This document shows, one piece after another, positions 5,185-10,756 of a stretch of DNA of 10,756 bases. Both the position numbers and the translations under genes were made by a program. The notes below the pieces were generated by a model, which saw nothing but the letters and a program-made list of their open reading frames with translations, was not told the DNA's origin and did not search any database. Source of the stretch: an uncultured Bacillota bacterium (GTDB lineage Bacteria; Bacillota; Clostridia; Peptostreptococcales; Anaerovoracaceae); assembly GCA_946631075.1 (NCBI GenBank), contig CAMOZS010000044.1:1-10756 (forward strand), read 5' to 3'. Positions within the stretch are counted from its first letter, which is position 1. Each line of letters begins with the position of its first letter.

Positions 5185-7252
5185 ATTCCTTATATTTACA
5201 CTCCCTGTTTGAGCATTGATAGTCGTAGTTCTTGGTCTTCTTCTCGACCAGGAGGCTTCCGCATTCCGGGCACTTCTTATCGACCGGCCGGTTCCAGAAG
5301 ACCTGGGTGCAGTCGGGATAACCGGAGCAGCCGTAGAAGACACGTCCCCGCTTGCTCCGCTTTTCGAGGATGTCACCGCCGCAGGAGGGGCACTTGACCC
5401 CGGTCTTGATGATGATCGGGCGGGTATTCCTGCATTCCGGATAACCGGTGCAGCCGATAAAATCACCGAAGGGCCCGTGCTTGATGGCCAGAGGCTTGCC
5501 GCACAGTTCGCAGTTCTCCCCGGTCAGCTCGATCTCCGGTTCCATCTTCTCGATCTCTTCGTTGGCCCGCTTCAGTTCCTCTTCGAAATCTCCGTAAAAG
5601 CCTTCGATGACGCTCTTCCAGGGAACGCCCTTGCTCTCCACGTCGTCCAGCTTTTCCTCCATCTCCGCCGTGAAGCCGGCGTCGACGATCTCATGGAAAT
5701 AGTCGGTCAGGATGTCCGTGACCATAAAGCCCAGGTCGGTCGGGACCAGGGATTTCTTCTCTTTGCGGATATATTTACGGTCGCCCAGGGTCGCCACGAT
5801 GGGGGCGTAGGTACTGGGACGGCCGATGTCCTTCTCCTCCAGATCCCTGACCAGGCTGGCTTCGGTGAATCTGGCCGGCGGCTGGGTGAAGTTCTGCTCC
5901 CCTTCCACCTTCTCAGCAGGGATGGTCTCCCCCTGAGTCAGTTCCGGAAGCCACTTGTTCTCTTCGTCGTTCTTGGCAGAATCATAGATCTTCAGGAAAC
6001 CGTCGAAGAGCAGTTTCTGCCCGGAAGCTCTGAAGCCGTAGATCCCGTTGCGGATATCGATGCTGACCGCGTTGAACCTGGCCGGCGACATCTGGCTGGC
6101 GATAAAGCGGTTCCAGATCAGCCGGTAGAGCTGATACTGATCCTTGGTCAGCTGATCCTTGATCATCTCCGGTTCCAGTTCTATGTGGGAAGGACGGATG
6201 GCCTCGTGGGCATCCTGGACTTCCTTCTTGCGGTTGGTGTAGACGGTCCCCTCGTAATACTTCTCTCCCAGGTGGTCCGTGATGTATTCCCTGGCCGCGG
6301 TCCTGGATTCATCCGAGAGACGGACCGAGTCGGTTCTGATATAGGAAACCAGACCAACGGTCCCCATCCCCTTGATCTCAACGCCCTCGTACAGCTGCTG
6401 GGCGATCATCATGGTCTTGCGGGTGGTGAAGTTGATCTTGTTTGCTGCATCCTGCTGCATGCTGCTGGTGGTGAAGGGCGGAGCCGGCTTCCTCTGCCGG
6501 TCCTTCTCTTCCACCTTGGCTACCTCGAAAGAGCCCTCTCCCAGTTCCTTCAGGATCTGATCGCTCTCTTCCCGGCTCCTGACGGTGATCTTCTGATCAT
6601 CCCGGCTGGCCAGTCTGGCCTGGAAAGGACTTCCCTTCCTGAAATCCGCTGTGATGGTCCAGAATTCCTCCGGAACAAAGTTCTGGATCTCCCTTTCCCT
6701 GTCACAGATGATCTTCAGGGCCGCCGACTGTACCCGGCCGGCGCTCAGCCCTCTGCGGATCTTGGTCCACAGCAGAGGCGAGATCTGGTATCCCACCAGC
6801 CGGTCCAGGACTCTTCTGGCCTGCTGGGCGTCCACCAGGCTGATGTCGATGGGTCTGGGATTCTTGATGGCTTCCTTTATGGCCTTCTTGGTGATCTCGT
6901 TGAACACGATCCTGCAGGGGGTATCCTGATCGATCCCCAGGATCCAGGCCAGGTGCCAGGAGATGGCTTCTCCCTCGCGGTCAAGGTCGGTTGCCAGATA
7001 TACTTTGGAAGCCTTCTTCGCTTCCTTCTTCAGTTCCCTGATGACGGGGCCCTTGCCCCGGATATTGATATACTGCGGCTCGAAGTCATTCTCGATGTCG
7101 ATTCCCAGTTTGCTTTTCGGAAGGTCTCTTACATGTCCTACGGAAGCAACGACTTTGTATCTGCTCCCAAGAAACTTACCAATGGTTTTAGCCTTCGATG
7201 GCGACTCCACGATCACCAGTGTTTTTTTCGCCGGCTTCTTTTTCGCTGCCAT
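5183..7252 (-). CDS. topA: DNA topoisomerase I (type IA, TopA)
   Basis: This complete 689-residue type IA topoisomerase relaxes negative supercoils by a transient 5'-phosphotyrosine link (B. subtilis TopA is 691). The TOPRIM domain contains VIVESPSKAKTIGKFLG (13-29) with the catalytic Glu16 and the metal-binding TDLDREGEA (88-96). RRVLDRLVGYQISPLLW (146-162) and LSAGRVQSAAL (169-179) follow, and the active-site tyrosine is Tyr304 in SYIRTDS. EKDIGRPSTYAPIV (473-486) is also conserved. The C-terminus has three four-cysteine zinc ribbons: C581/C584/C601/C607, C621/C624/C642/C648 and C661/C664/C680/C685. GGAGG lies 8 bases before the ATG at 7252, and a promoter lies at the end of dprA. The gene is followed directly by hslV; trmFO and xerC, found here in B. 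subtilis, are absent. Confidence 0.98.
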   Translation of the reverse strand: MAAKKKPAKKTLVIVESPSKAKTIGKFLGSRYKVVASVGHVRDLPKSKLGIDIENDFEPQYINIRGKGPVIRELKKEAKKASKVYLATDLDREGEAISWHLAWILGIDQDTPCRIVFNEITKKAIKEAIKNPRPIDISLVDAQQARRVLDRLVGYQISPLLWTKIRRGLSAGRVQSAALKIICDREREIQNFVPEEFWTITADFRKGSPFQARLASRDDQKITVRSREESDQILKELGEGSFEVAKVEEKDRQRKPAPPFTTSSMQQDAANKINFTTRKTMMIAQQLYEGVEIKGMGTVGLVSYIRTDSVRLSDESRTAAREYITDHLGEKYYEGTVYTNRKKEVQDAHEAIRPSHIELEPEMIKDQLTKDQYQLYRLIWNRFIASQMSPARFNAVSIDIRNGIYGFRASGQKLLFDGFLKIYDSAKNDEENKWLPELTQGETIPAEKVEGEQNFTQPPARFTEASLVRDLEEKDIGRPSTYAPIVATLGDRKYIRKEKKSLVPTDLGFMVTDILTDYFHEIVDAGFTAEMEEKLDDVESKGVPWKSVIEGFYGDFEEELKRANEEIEKMEPEIELTGENCELCGKPLAIKHGPFGDFIGCTGYPECRNTRPIIIKTGVKCPSCGGDILEKRSKRGRVFYGCSGYPDCTQVFWNRPVDKKCPECGSLLVEKKTKNYDYQCSNRECKYKE

Positions 7253-7287
7253 GAAAACTCCTCCTTTTCTAATATCATACGGCGCTT

Positions 7288-7316
7288 ATTATAGGAAAAA
7301 ACTCAGCGCTTTGCAA
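7288..7316 (-). promoter_or_regulatory. Promoter of topA-hslV-hslU
   Basis: On the minus strand a perfect -10 box TATAAT (7288-7293) lies 17 bases after a 4/6 -35 match TTGCAA (7311-7316). The -35 lies inside the last codons of dprA and the -10 in the 50-base dprA-topA gap. Start of transcription would be near 7281, about 29 bases before the topA ATG, with the GGAGG site within that leader. It would give topA and hslVU a supply independent of the competence genes. Confidence 0.65.
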
Positions 7317-8196
7317 GGAAAAATTTCCCGGCCGCGGACGTAATGATCCCTTTCAGTTCCAGGGAGGAAAGAATCGGCAGCAAGTAGCGGGGCTGGCGGG
7401 AAAGCCTGAGGCAGAGCTCGTCCGGGCTCATTTCTCCCCCTTCCGCAAGCAGCCGGTAGATCTGGGCTTCCGACTCCGAAAGGGAAGGCATGGGCCTTTG
7501 GCCGGCCCGGGGCAGACCCAGGTATTCCAGGACATCATTGACCGATGTGACCGCCTGGACTCCCTCCCGGATCAGCTGATTCGTCCCTATATTATACTGG
7601 CTGTCGATATTGCCCGGCACCGCCAGGACGTCCCGTCCCTGATCGGCCGCAAGTTCCGCCGTGATCAGAGCCCCGCTCCTCAGCCTGGCCTGCACCACGA
7701 TGGTCAGCTCCGACATCCCGCTGATGATCCTGTTCCTCTGGGGAAAATGGTAGCGGGCAGCCGGCGTTCCCGGCGGATATTCGGAAAGGATCAGGCCCCG
7801 GCTTTGAATGGCTTCTTTGAGCTGCGCGTTCTCCCTGGGATAACATATGTCCACCCCGGTCCCCAGCACAGCGATCGTCCCGCCCCCGGCCTCCAGGGCT
7901 CCCCGGTGAGCGCAGCTGTCGATCCCCGAGGCCATCCCGCTCACGACAGCGATGCCCCGCTCCGCCAGGGCCCCGGCGATGGCCCTTGCCGTGTTTCTCC
8001 CGTAATTGGTCGTCGTCCTTGATCCCACCACGGAAACGCACCGCTCCTTCAGCAGTTCCTCCCGCCCTATATAATAGAGGGTTTTGGGATGATCCCTGAT
8101 ATCCTGGAGCATGGCCGGGTACAAAGGCTGGCCTGCCGAGACCGTCCGGATCATGTTCTCGATCCTCCTGTCCTTATTCTCGATCCTCCTGTCCAT
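7303..8196 (-). CDS. dprA: DNA-processing protein DprA (Smf), short form
   Basis: DprA loads RecA onto incoming single-stranded DNA during transformation. The Rossmann-fold core is intact: VSVVGSR (54-60), SGMASGID (86-93), LGTGVDICYPREN (111-123), FPQRNRIISG (151-160), SGALITAELA (174-183) and VPGNID (193-198). A C-terminal winged-helix domain (about 240-295) follows. The SAM-like N-terminal domain present in B. subtilis and pneumococcal DprA is missing: only about 25 residues precede LYP (25-27), as in the short Helicobacter type. Two starts are possible: ATG at 8196 (297 residues) or ATG at 8154 (283), each with AGGAGG exactly 9 bases upstream, because of a 21-base tandem duplication. The first start adds DRRIENK/DRRIENM, which does not look like part of the fold, so the second may be the older one. 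The gene starts 3 bases after the comM stop, suggesting translational coupling. Confidence 0.95.
   Translation of the reverse strand: MDRRIENKDRRIENMIRTVSAGQPLYPAMLQDIRDHPKTLYYIGREELLKERCVSVVGSRTTTNYGRNTARAIAGALAERGIAVVSGMASGIDSCAHRGALEAGGGTIAVLGTGVDICYPRENAQLKEAIQSRGLILSEYPPGTPAARYHFPQRNRIISGMSELTIVVQARLRSGALITAELAADQGRDVLAVPGNIDSQYNIGTNQLIREGVQAVTSVNDVLEYLGLPRAGQRPMPSLSESEAQIYRLLAEGGEMSPDELCLRLSRQPRYLLPILSSLELKGIITSAAGKFFLAKR
8152..8193 (-). repeat. 21-base tandem duplication carrying a second ribosome-binding site and start for dprA
   Basis: On the minus strand two adjacent 21-base units (8193-8173 and 8172-8152) share their first 17 bases, GACAGGAGGATCGAGAA, and 19 of 21 in all. Each contains an AGGAGG. 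The first unit ends in AAG and the second in ATG, so the second AGGAGG (8164-8169) is placed 9 bases before an in-frame ATG at 8154. The outer start at 8196 has its own AGGAGG (8206-8211), 9 bases away, formed by the last arginine codons of comM. Either start is usable in the same frame. Confidence 0.85.
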
Positions 8197-8199
8197 ATG

Positions 8200-9735
8200 T
8201 CAACTCCTCCTCTTTCCTATATCCTCTTCCGAAAACCGGTACATCAGGGCCTCGGACAGATGGTCCGGCTCGATCCCGTCCTTTCCCTCAAGGTCCGCGA
8301 TGGTCATGGCGATCTTCAGGACCTTGTGATAGCCCCGCATGGTCAGATCCATTCCCGAAAAAGCCTCCTTCATCTTCTTCCGGCAGGGCTCATCCAGGAC
8401 GCAGAACCTGCGGATGCCGGTCTCGTCCAGTCCCCCGTTGCTTCGGTAGCGGCTTCCCCGGTAGCGGTCCTCCTGCCTTTGCATGGCCAGGCATACCTGC
8501 CGCCGCATGTCCTCTGAGCTGACCGGCTTTCTCCCTTCCCCGGGCGCAAAGATTTCCTTCTCCGCCACCGGCAGGATCTTGATGTGCATATCGATCCGGT
8601 CGGAAAAGGGTCCGGCCAGTCTCCTCCGGTGGCTGGCCAGCTGGCCTCCCGTGCAGGTACAGATCCGTTTCTCATCCCAGAGGTAGCCGCACTTGCAGGG
8701 GTTGGAGGCCACCACGACCATGACCCTGGCCGGGAAGATGACCTCCTCCTGCCGCCGCATGATCCGGACCAGTCCCTCCTCCACCGGCTGCCTGAGGGCG
8801 TCGATGACCCTGCTGTCGAACTCCCCCAGCTCGTCCAGAAACAGGACGCCTCTGTGGGCCAGGGAAAGCTCTCCCGGCTTGGCCCTGGCTCCTCCTCCCA
8901 CCAGGCCCGCCATGGTGATGGACTGGTGGGGACTGCGAAAGGGCCTTCCCTTTATTACCGGCATTCCGGGTCCCAGAAGGCCTGCCACGCTGTAGATCCC
9001 CATGATCTCCAGCCTTTCCTCATAGCTTAAGGGAGGCAGGATGGTCGGAAGCCTTCTGGCCAGCATGGTCTTGCCGCAGCCGGGGCCTCCCATCATCAGC
9101 ATCCCGTGATTTCCGGCCGCTGCGATCATCATGGCCCGCTTGGCGCTCTCCTGACCGATGACCTGGGAATAGTCCACATCGTACGCCTCCGGCGCCTGCC
9201 CCTGTCCTCCCCGGAAGGCGGGGACGGGCCTGCTGCCGCTGATGTGATCTACGGCCTGGCGGATGGTTTTCACCGGCAGGATCCGGACATCCCGCAGGAT
9301 CCCGGCTTCCTCCGCGTTCTCCGCCGGAAGGATGATGCTGCGGATCCCTGCCGCCCGCAGGCTGATGGCCAAAGGCAGGGCCCCCTGGACCGGATTGACC
9401 GTCCCGTCCAGGGAGACCTCTCCCAGAAAGGCCGTATCCCCGGGAGGCACTATCCCCTCCATGAGAAAAATGATGCTGAGGGCGATGGGCAGGTCGAAAT
9501 GGCTGCCCTCCTTCGGCCGGTCGGCGGGGACCAGATTCACCGTGATCCGCTCATTGGGGAAGGAATAGCCGCTGTTCATGATGGCCGGCCGCAGCCGCTT
9601 GCAGGATTCCCGGATCGTCGTGTCCGCAAGTCCCACCACGCTGAAATCCGGCATTCCCCTCCTCAGGTCCGTCTCCACCGTGACCGGGTAACCCTCGACC
9701 CCGGTCAGGCTGGCCGTCTGTATCTTCATCAGCAT
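8200..9735 (-). CDS. comM: ComM/YifB-family Mg-chelatase-like AAA+ ATPase
   Basis: This 511-residue protein has the typical YifB/ComM layout. The N-terminal LonC-like domain (1-165) contains GMPDFSVVGLADTTIRES (27-44) and the LGEVSLDG segment (104-111). The AAA+ core shows Walker A GGPGCGKT (216-223), FRSPH (266-270), GELSLAHRGVLFLDE (288-302) with Walker B, and four cysteines C347, C349, C359 and C361 that probably bind zinc. The C-terminal Mg-chelatase domain ends in GYHKVLKIAMTIADLEG (468-484). In Vibrio and Haemophilus, ComM is a hexameric helicase promoting branch migration during natural transformation; its place in front of dprA fits that role, though Clostridia are rarely shown to be transformable. 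The ATG at 9735 has GGAGG 8 bases upstream; the ATG two codons later is less well spaced. It lies 15 bases after yraN and its end supplies the dprA ribosome-binding site. Confidence 0.95.
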   Translation of the reverse strand: MLMKIQTASLTGVEGYPVTVETDLRRGMPDFSVVGLADTTIRESCKRLRPAIMNSGYSFPNERITVNLVPADRPKEGSHFDLPIALSIIFLMEGIVPPGDTAFLGEVSLDGTVNPVQGALPLAISLRAAGIRSIILPAENAEEAGILRDVRILPVKTIRQAVDHISGSRPVPAFRGGQGQAPEAYDVDYSQVIGQESAKRAMMIAAAGNHGMLMMGGPGCGKTMLARRLPTILPPLSYEERLEIMGIYSVAGLLGPGMPVIKGRPFRSPHQSITMAGLVGGGARAKPGELSLAHRGVLFLDELGEFDSRVIDALRQPVEEGLVRIMRRQEEVIFPARVMVVVASNPCKCGYLWDEKRICTCTGGQLASHRRRLAGPFSDRIDMHIKILPVAEKEIFAPGEGRKPVSSEDMRRQVCLAMQRQEDRYRGSRYRSNGGLDETGIRRFCVLDEPCRKKMKEAFSGMDLTMRGYHKVLKIAMTIADLEGKDGIEPDHLSEALMYRFSEEDIGKRRS

Positions 9736-9750
9736 CGCTTCCGCCTCCCT

Positions 9751-10089
9751 TCAAAAAGCGTTGACATGGTGTTCCGTCACAATCTCGATCACCTGATAAT
9801 CGACCCTGCGGGGGAAATAGCCCAGCTTCTTCATCTCCTCGATATAGCGGCTGGCTGTGCGCCGGATCCGCTTCTTCTTCTCGAAGGTGACCGCTTCACA
9901 GGGCCGGCCGAAATCAAAGCCCTGCCTGGTCTTCACCTCCACGAAGCACAGCTCCCCGTACCGCTCAGCGATGATATCGATCTCCCCCTCCCGGCAACGG
10001 TAATTCCGGCGCAGGATATCGTAGCCCTTCTCCCGCAGGATCTCCGCCGCCATATTCTCTCCGATCTCTCCCAGTTTCTTTTTGTCCAT
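9751..10089 (-). CDS. yraN: YraN family protein (UPF0102), nuclease-like fold
   Basis: This 112-residue protein is a standard-length member of UPF0102. It shows LGEIGENMAAEILREKGY (6-23), RNYRCREGEIDIIA (28-41) and FVEVKTR (49-55). The residues E36, D38, E51 and K53 fit the PD-(D/E)xK catalytic arrangement of restriction-endonuclease-like folds, related to archaeal Holliday-junction resolvases. The biological substrate is not established; its conserved position ahead of comM and dprA suggests a role in DNA recombination or repair, which is inference. The ATG at 10089 fits the family N-terminus but the ribosome-binding site is poor: AAAAGG is only 2 bases away and AAGGA is 13 away. A strong promoter lies about 45 bases upstream, and comM follows after 15 bases. 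Confidence 0.93.
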   Translation of the reverse strand: MDKKKLGEIGENMAAEILREKGYDILRRNYRCREGEIDIIAERYGELCFVEVKTRQGFDFGRPCEAVTFEKKKRIRRTASRYIEEMKKLGYFPRRVDYQVIEIVTEHHVNAF

Positions 10090-10130
10090 AGCCTTTTTGA
10101 ATTCCTTTTATTTACTTATATTTACATTTT

Positions 10131-10141
10131 ATGGTAACCAT
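10131..10141. promoter_or_regulatory. Inverted repeat at the yraN transcription start (operator candidate)
   Basis: ATGGT and ACCAT form perfect 5-base arms around a single central base, touching the -10 box (10140-10145) and covering the predicted start of transcription near 10133. That position would suit a repressor, but the repeat is short, and no regulator can be named. Confidence 0.3.
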
Positions 10142-10168
10142 TATACATTTCCATATATTTCCTGTCAA
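10140..10168 (-). promoter_or_regulatory. Consensus sigma-A promoter of yraN-comM-dprA
   Basis: On the minus strand TTGACA (10163-10168) and TATAAT (10140-10145), both perfect, are separated by exactly 17 bases. The -35 begins 2 bases after the T-run of the terminator that ends the preceding gene, so the promoter directly abuts it. Transcription should start near 10133, giving an AT-rich leader of about 43 bases before yraN. Confidence 0.9.
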
Positions 10169-10170
10169 GC

Positions 10171-10203
10171 AAAAACCGCCGGGCATTTCCCGGCGGCGTT
10201 TTT
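10171..10203. terminator. Bidirectional hairpin terminator after the HAD phosphatase gene
   Basis: CCGCCGGG (10176-10183) and CCCGGCGG (10189-10196) form a perfect 8-base-pair stem with a 5-base loop. On the minus strand a run of five T follows (10175-10171), ending the HAD gene whose stop is at 10237. On the plus strand it is followed by CGTTTTTC, so it could also stop plus-strand transcripts; no plus-strand gene is visible nearby. Confidence 0.92.
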
Positions 10204-10236
10204 CTTTCTTCTTATATCTCTTCTGTTTCTGCCCGA

Positions 10237-10756
10237 TCAGGCCAGCACGAATTTCTCGATGGCGTCCGCCACCCCGTCCTCGTGGTTGGTGGGAGCGATG
10301 TATTTGGCGATCTTCTTGACCTCCGGCTTGGCGTTGCCTACCGCGACCGGAGTCCCGGACTCCAGAAGCATGGCGATGTCATTGGGGCTGTCTCCGATGG
10401 CCATCATCTCATCCTGCCGGATCCCCAGAAGCTTGCCCATCTGCCGCAGGGCGTCGGCCTTGCTGGTGGTCGCCCCTCCGATCTCCAGATTGTGATCGAA
10501 GGAACTGGTGATGGTGGCCTCGGGCAGCTGGATCAGCTTCTCGTACATGGCCGGCTTTTCGGACAGGTCCTCGAAATTCACGTTGATATTCTCCAGGTGC
10601 TGATCGTTGTCCAGCATGAACTGATAGAGATCATCCACCGGATTCCTGGTATTGAGGATGTAATCCACATCTCTGAAGCAGCTGCGGGTCCTCTCCACCT
10701 CACGGTAATACCAGCCCTCGATATAGGCGACCCCCTTCACGAAGGTCTCCAGCACA
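10237..10756 (-). CDS. Cof-type HAD-IIB family hydrolase, C-terminal part
   Basis: About 172 residues of a haloacid-dehalogenase-superfamily phosphatase run from the window edge to a TGA at 10237. The lysine of motif III lies in ATTSKADAL and motif IV is AIGDSPNDIAML, followed by the family ending GVADAIEKF. Cof-type proteins of this group are about 260-280 residues, so roughly the first 100 residues, including the catalytic DxDGT motif, lie beyond the window. The fragment begins inside the variable cap domain. A GTG at the very edge could be read as a start but would give a protein with no catalytic aspartate, so I treat it as internal. Family members dephosphorylate sugar phosphates, FMN or pyridoxal phosphate; the substrate cannot be told here. 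The gene ends in a strong terminator and so is not part of the yraN operon. Confidence 0.93.
   Translation of the reverse strand, partial: VLETFVKGVAYIEGWYYREVERTRSCFRDVDYILNTRNPVDDLYQFMLDNDQHLENINVNFEDLSEKPAMYEKLIQLPEATITSSFDHNLEIGGATTSKADALRQMGKLLGIRQDEMMAIGDSPNDIAMLLESGTPVAVGNAKPEVKKIAKYIAPTNHEDGVADAIEKFVLA

Noticed and set aside
5216..7294. Plus-strand open frame of about 690 codons covering the whole of topA
   Set aside because: It lies antisense to a complete topA with every catalytic motif. It starts at a TTG without a ribosome-binding site, its translation shows no recognisable domain, and its openness follows from the GC-rich codon pattern of topA.
9729..9735. Alternative comM start at the ATG two codons downstream (9729)
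   Set aside because: GGAGG is 8 bases from the first ATG but 14 from the second, and the first fits the family N-terminus better.
10753..10755. GTG at the right edge as the true start of the HAD gene
   Set aside because: It would give a protein without the catalytic aspartate motif and about 100 residues shorter than the family, so the gene most likely continues beyond the window.
1..10756. CRISPR array, transposon, prophage or defence island
   Set aside because: No spaced direct repeats, transposase, integrase, terminal inverted repeats or foreign-looking genes were seen; all genes are compact core genes on one strand.

Overview
The window is a stretch of chromosomal housekeeping genes, all read from the minus strand, from a bacterium of the phylum Firmicutes (Bacillota), most likely a fairly GC-rich member of the Clostridia. 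The reasons are: a CodY regulator (known only from Firmicutes) with a highly conserved DNA-binding helix; HslV/HslU next to codY as in Bacillus; strong AGGAGG ribosome-binding sites; and AT-rich intergenic promoters of sigma-A type set between GC-rich genes. I cannot name the genus from sequence alone.

Read in the direction of transcription (high to low coordinates), the order is: the 3' part of a Cof-type HAD phosphatase gene (cut by the window edge) with a hairpin terminator; a near-perfect sigma-A promoter; yraN - comM - dprA, tightly packed; a second good promoter at the end of dprA; topA - hslV - hslU, ending at a strong GC-rich terminator; codY with its own promoter, a palindrome and a probable CodY box; a terminator-like hairpin; hflX - yigZ, overlapping by 14 bases; and finally a strong promoter driving a tRNA-Thr(UGU) gene cut by the left edge. 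No gene-free stretch exceeds 213 bases.

The genes fall into three groups. YraN, ComM and DprA belong to DNA uptake and recombination (YraN by neighbourhood and nuclease-like fold). TopA controls supercoiling, and HslV/HslU form an ATP-dependent protease. CodY senses branched-chain amino acids (and in many species GTP), and HflX rescues stalled or stressed ribosomes, so the codY-hflX-yigZ end leans to nutrient and translation stress. In B. subtilis, trmFO and xerC (codV) lie between topA and hslV; here they are absent and only about 41 bases separate the two genes.

I found no new multi-gene system, phage, transposon, CRISPR array or defence island. The points most worth a second look are small: a 21-base tandem duplication carrying a second ribosome-binding site and start codon at the head of dprA, a dprA product that lacks the usual N-terminal SAM-like domain, a terminator-like hairpin just ahead of hflX with no visible promoter after it, and the layered inverted repeats at the codY promoter.
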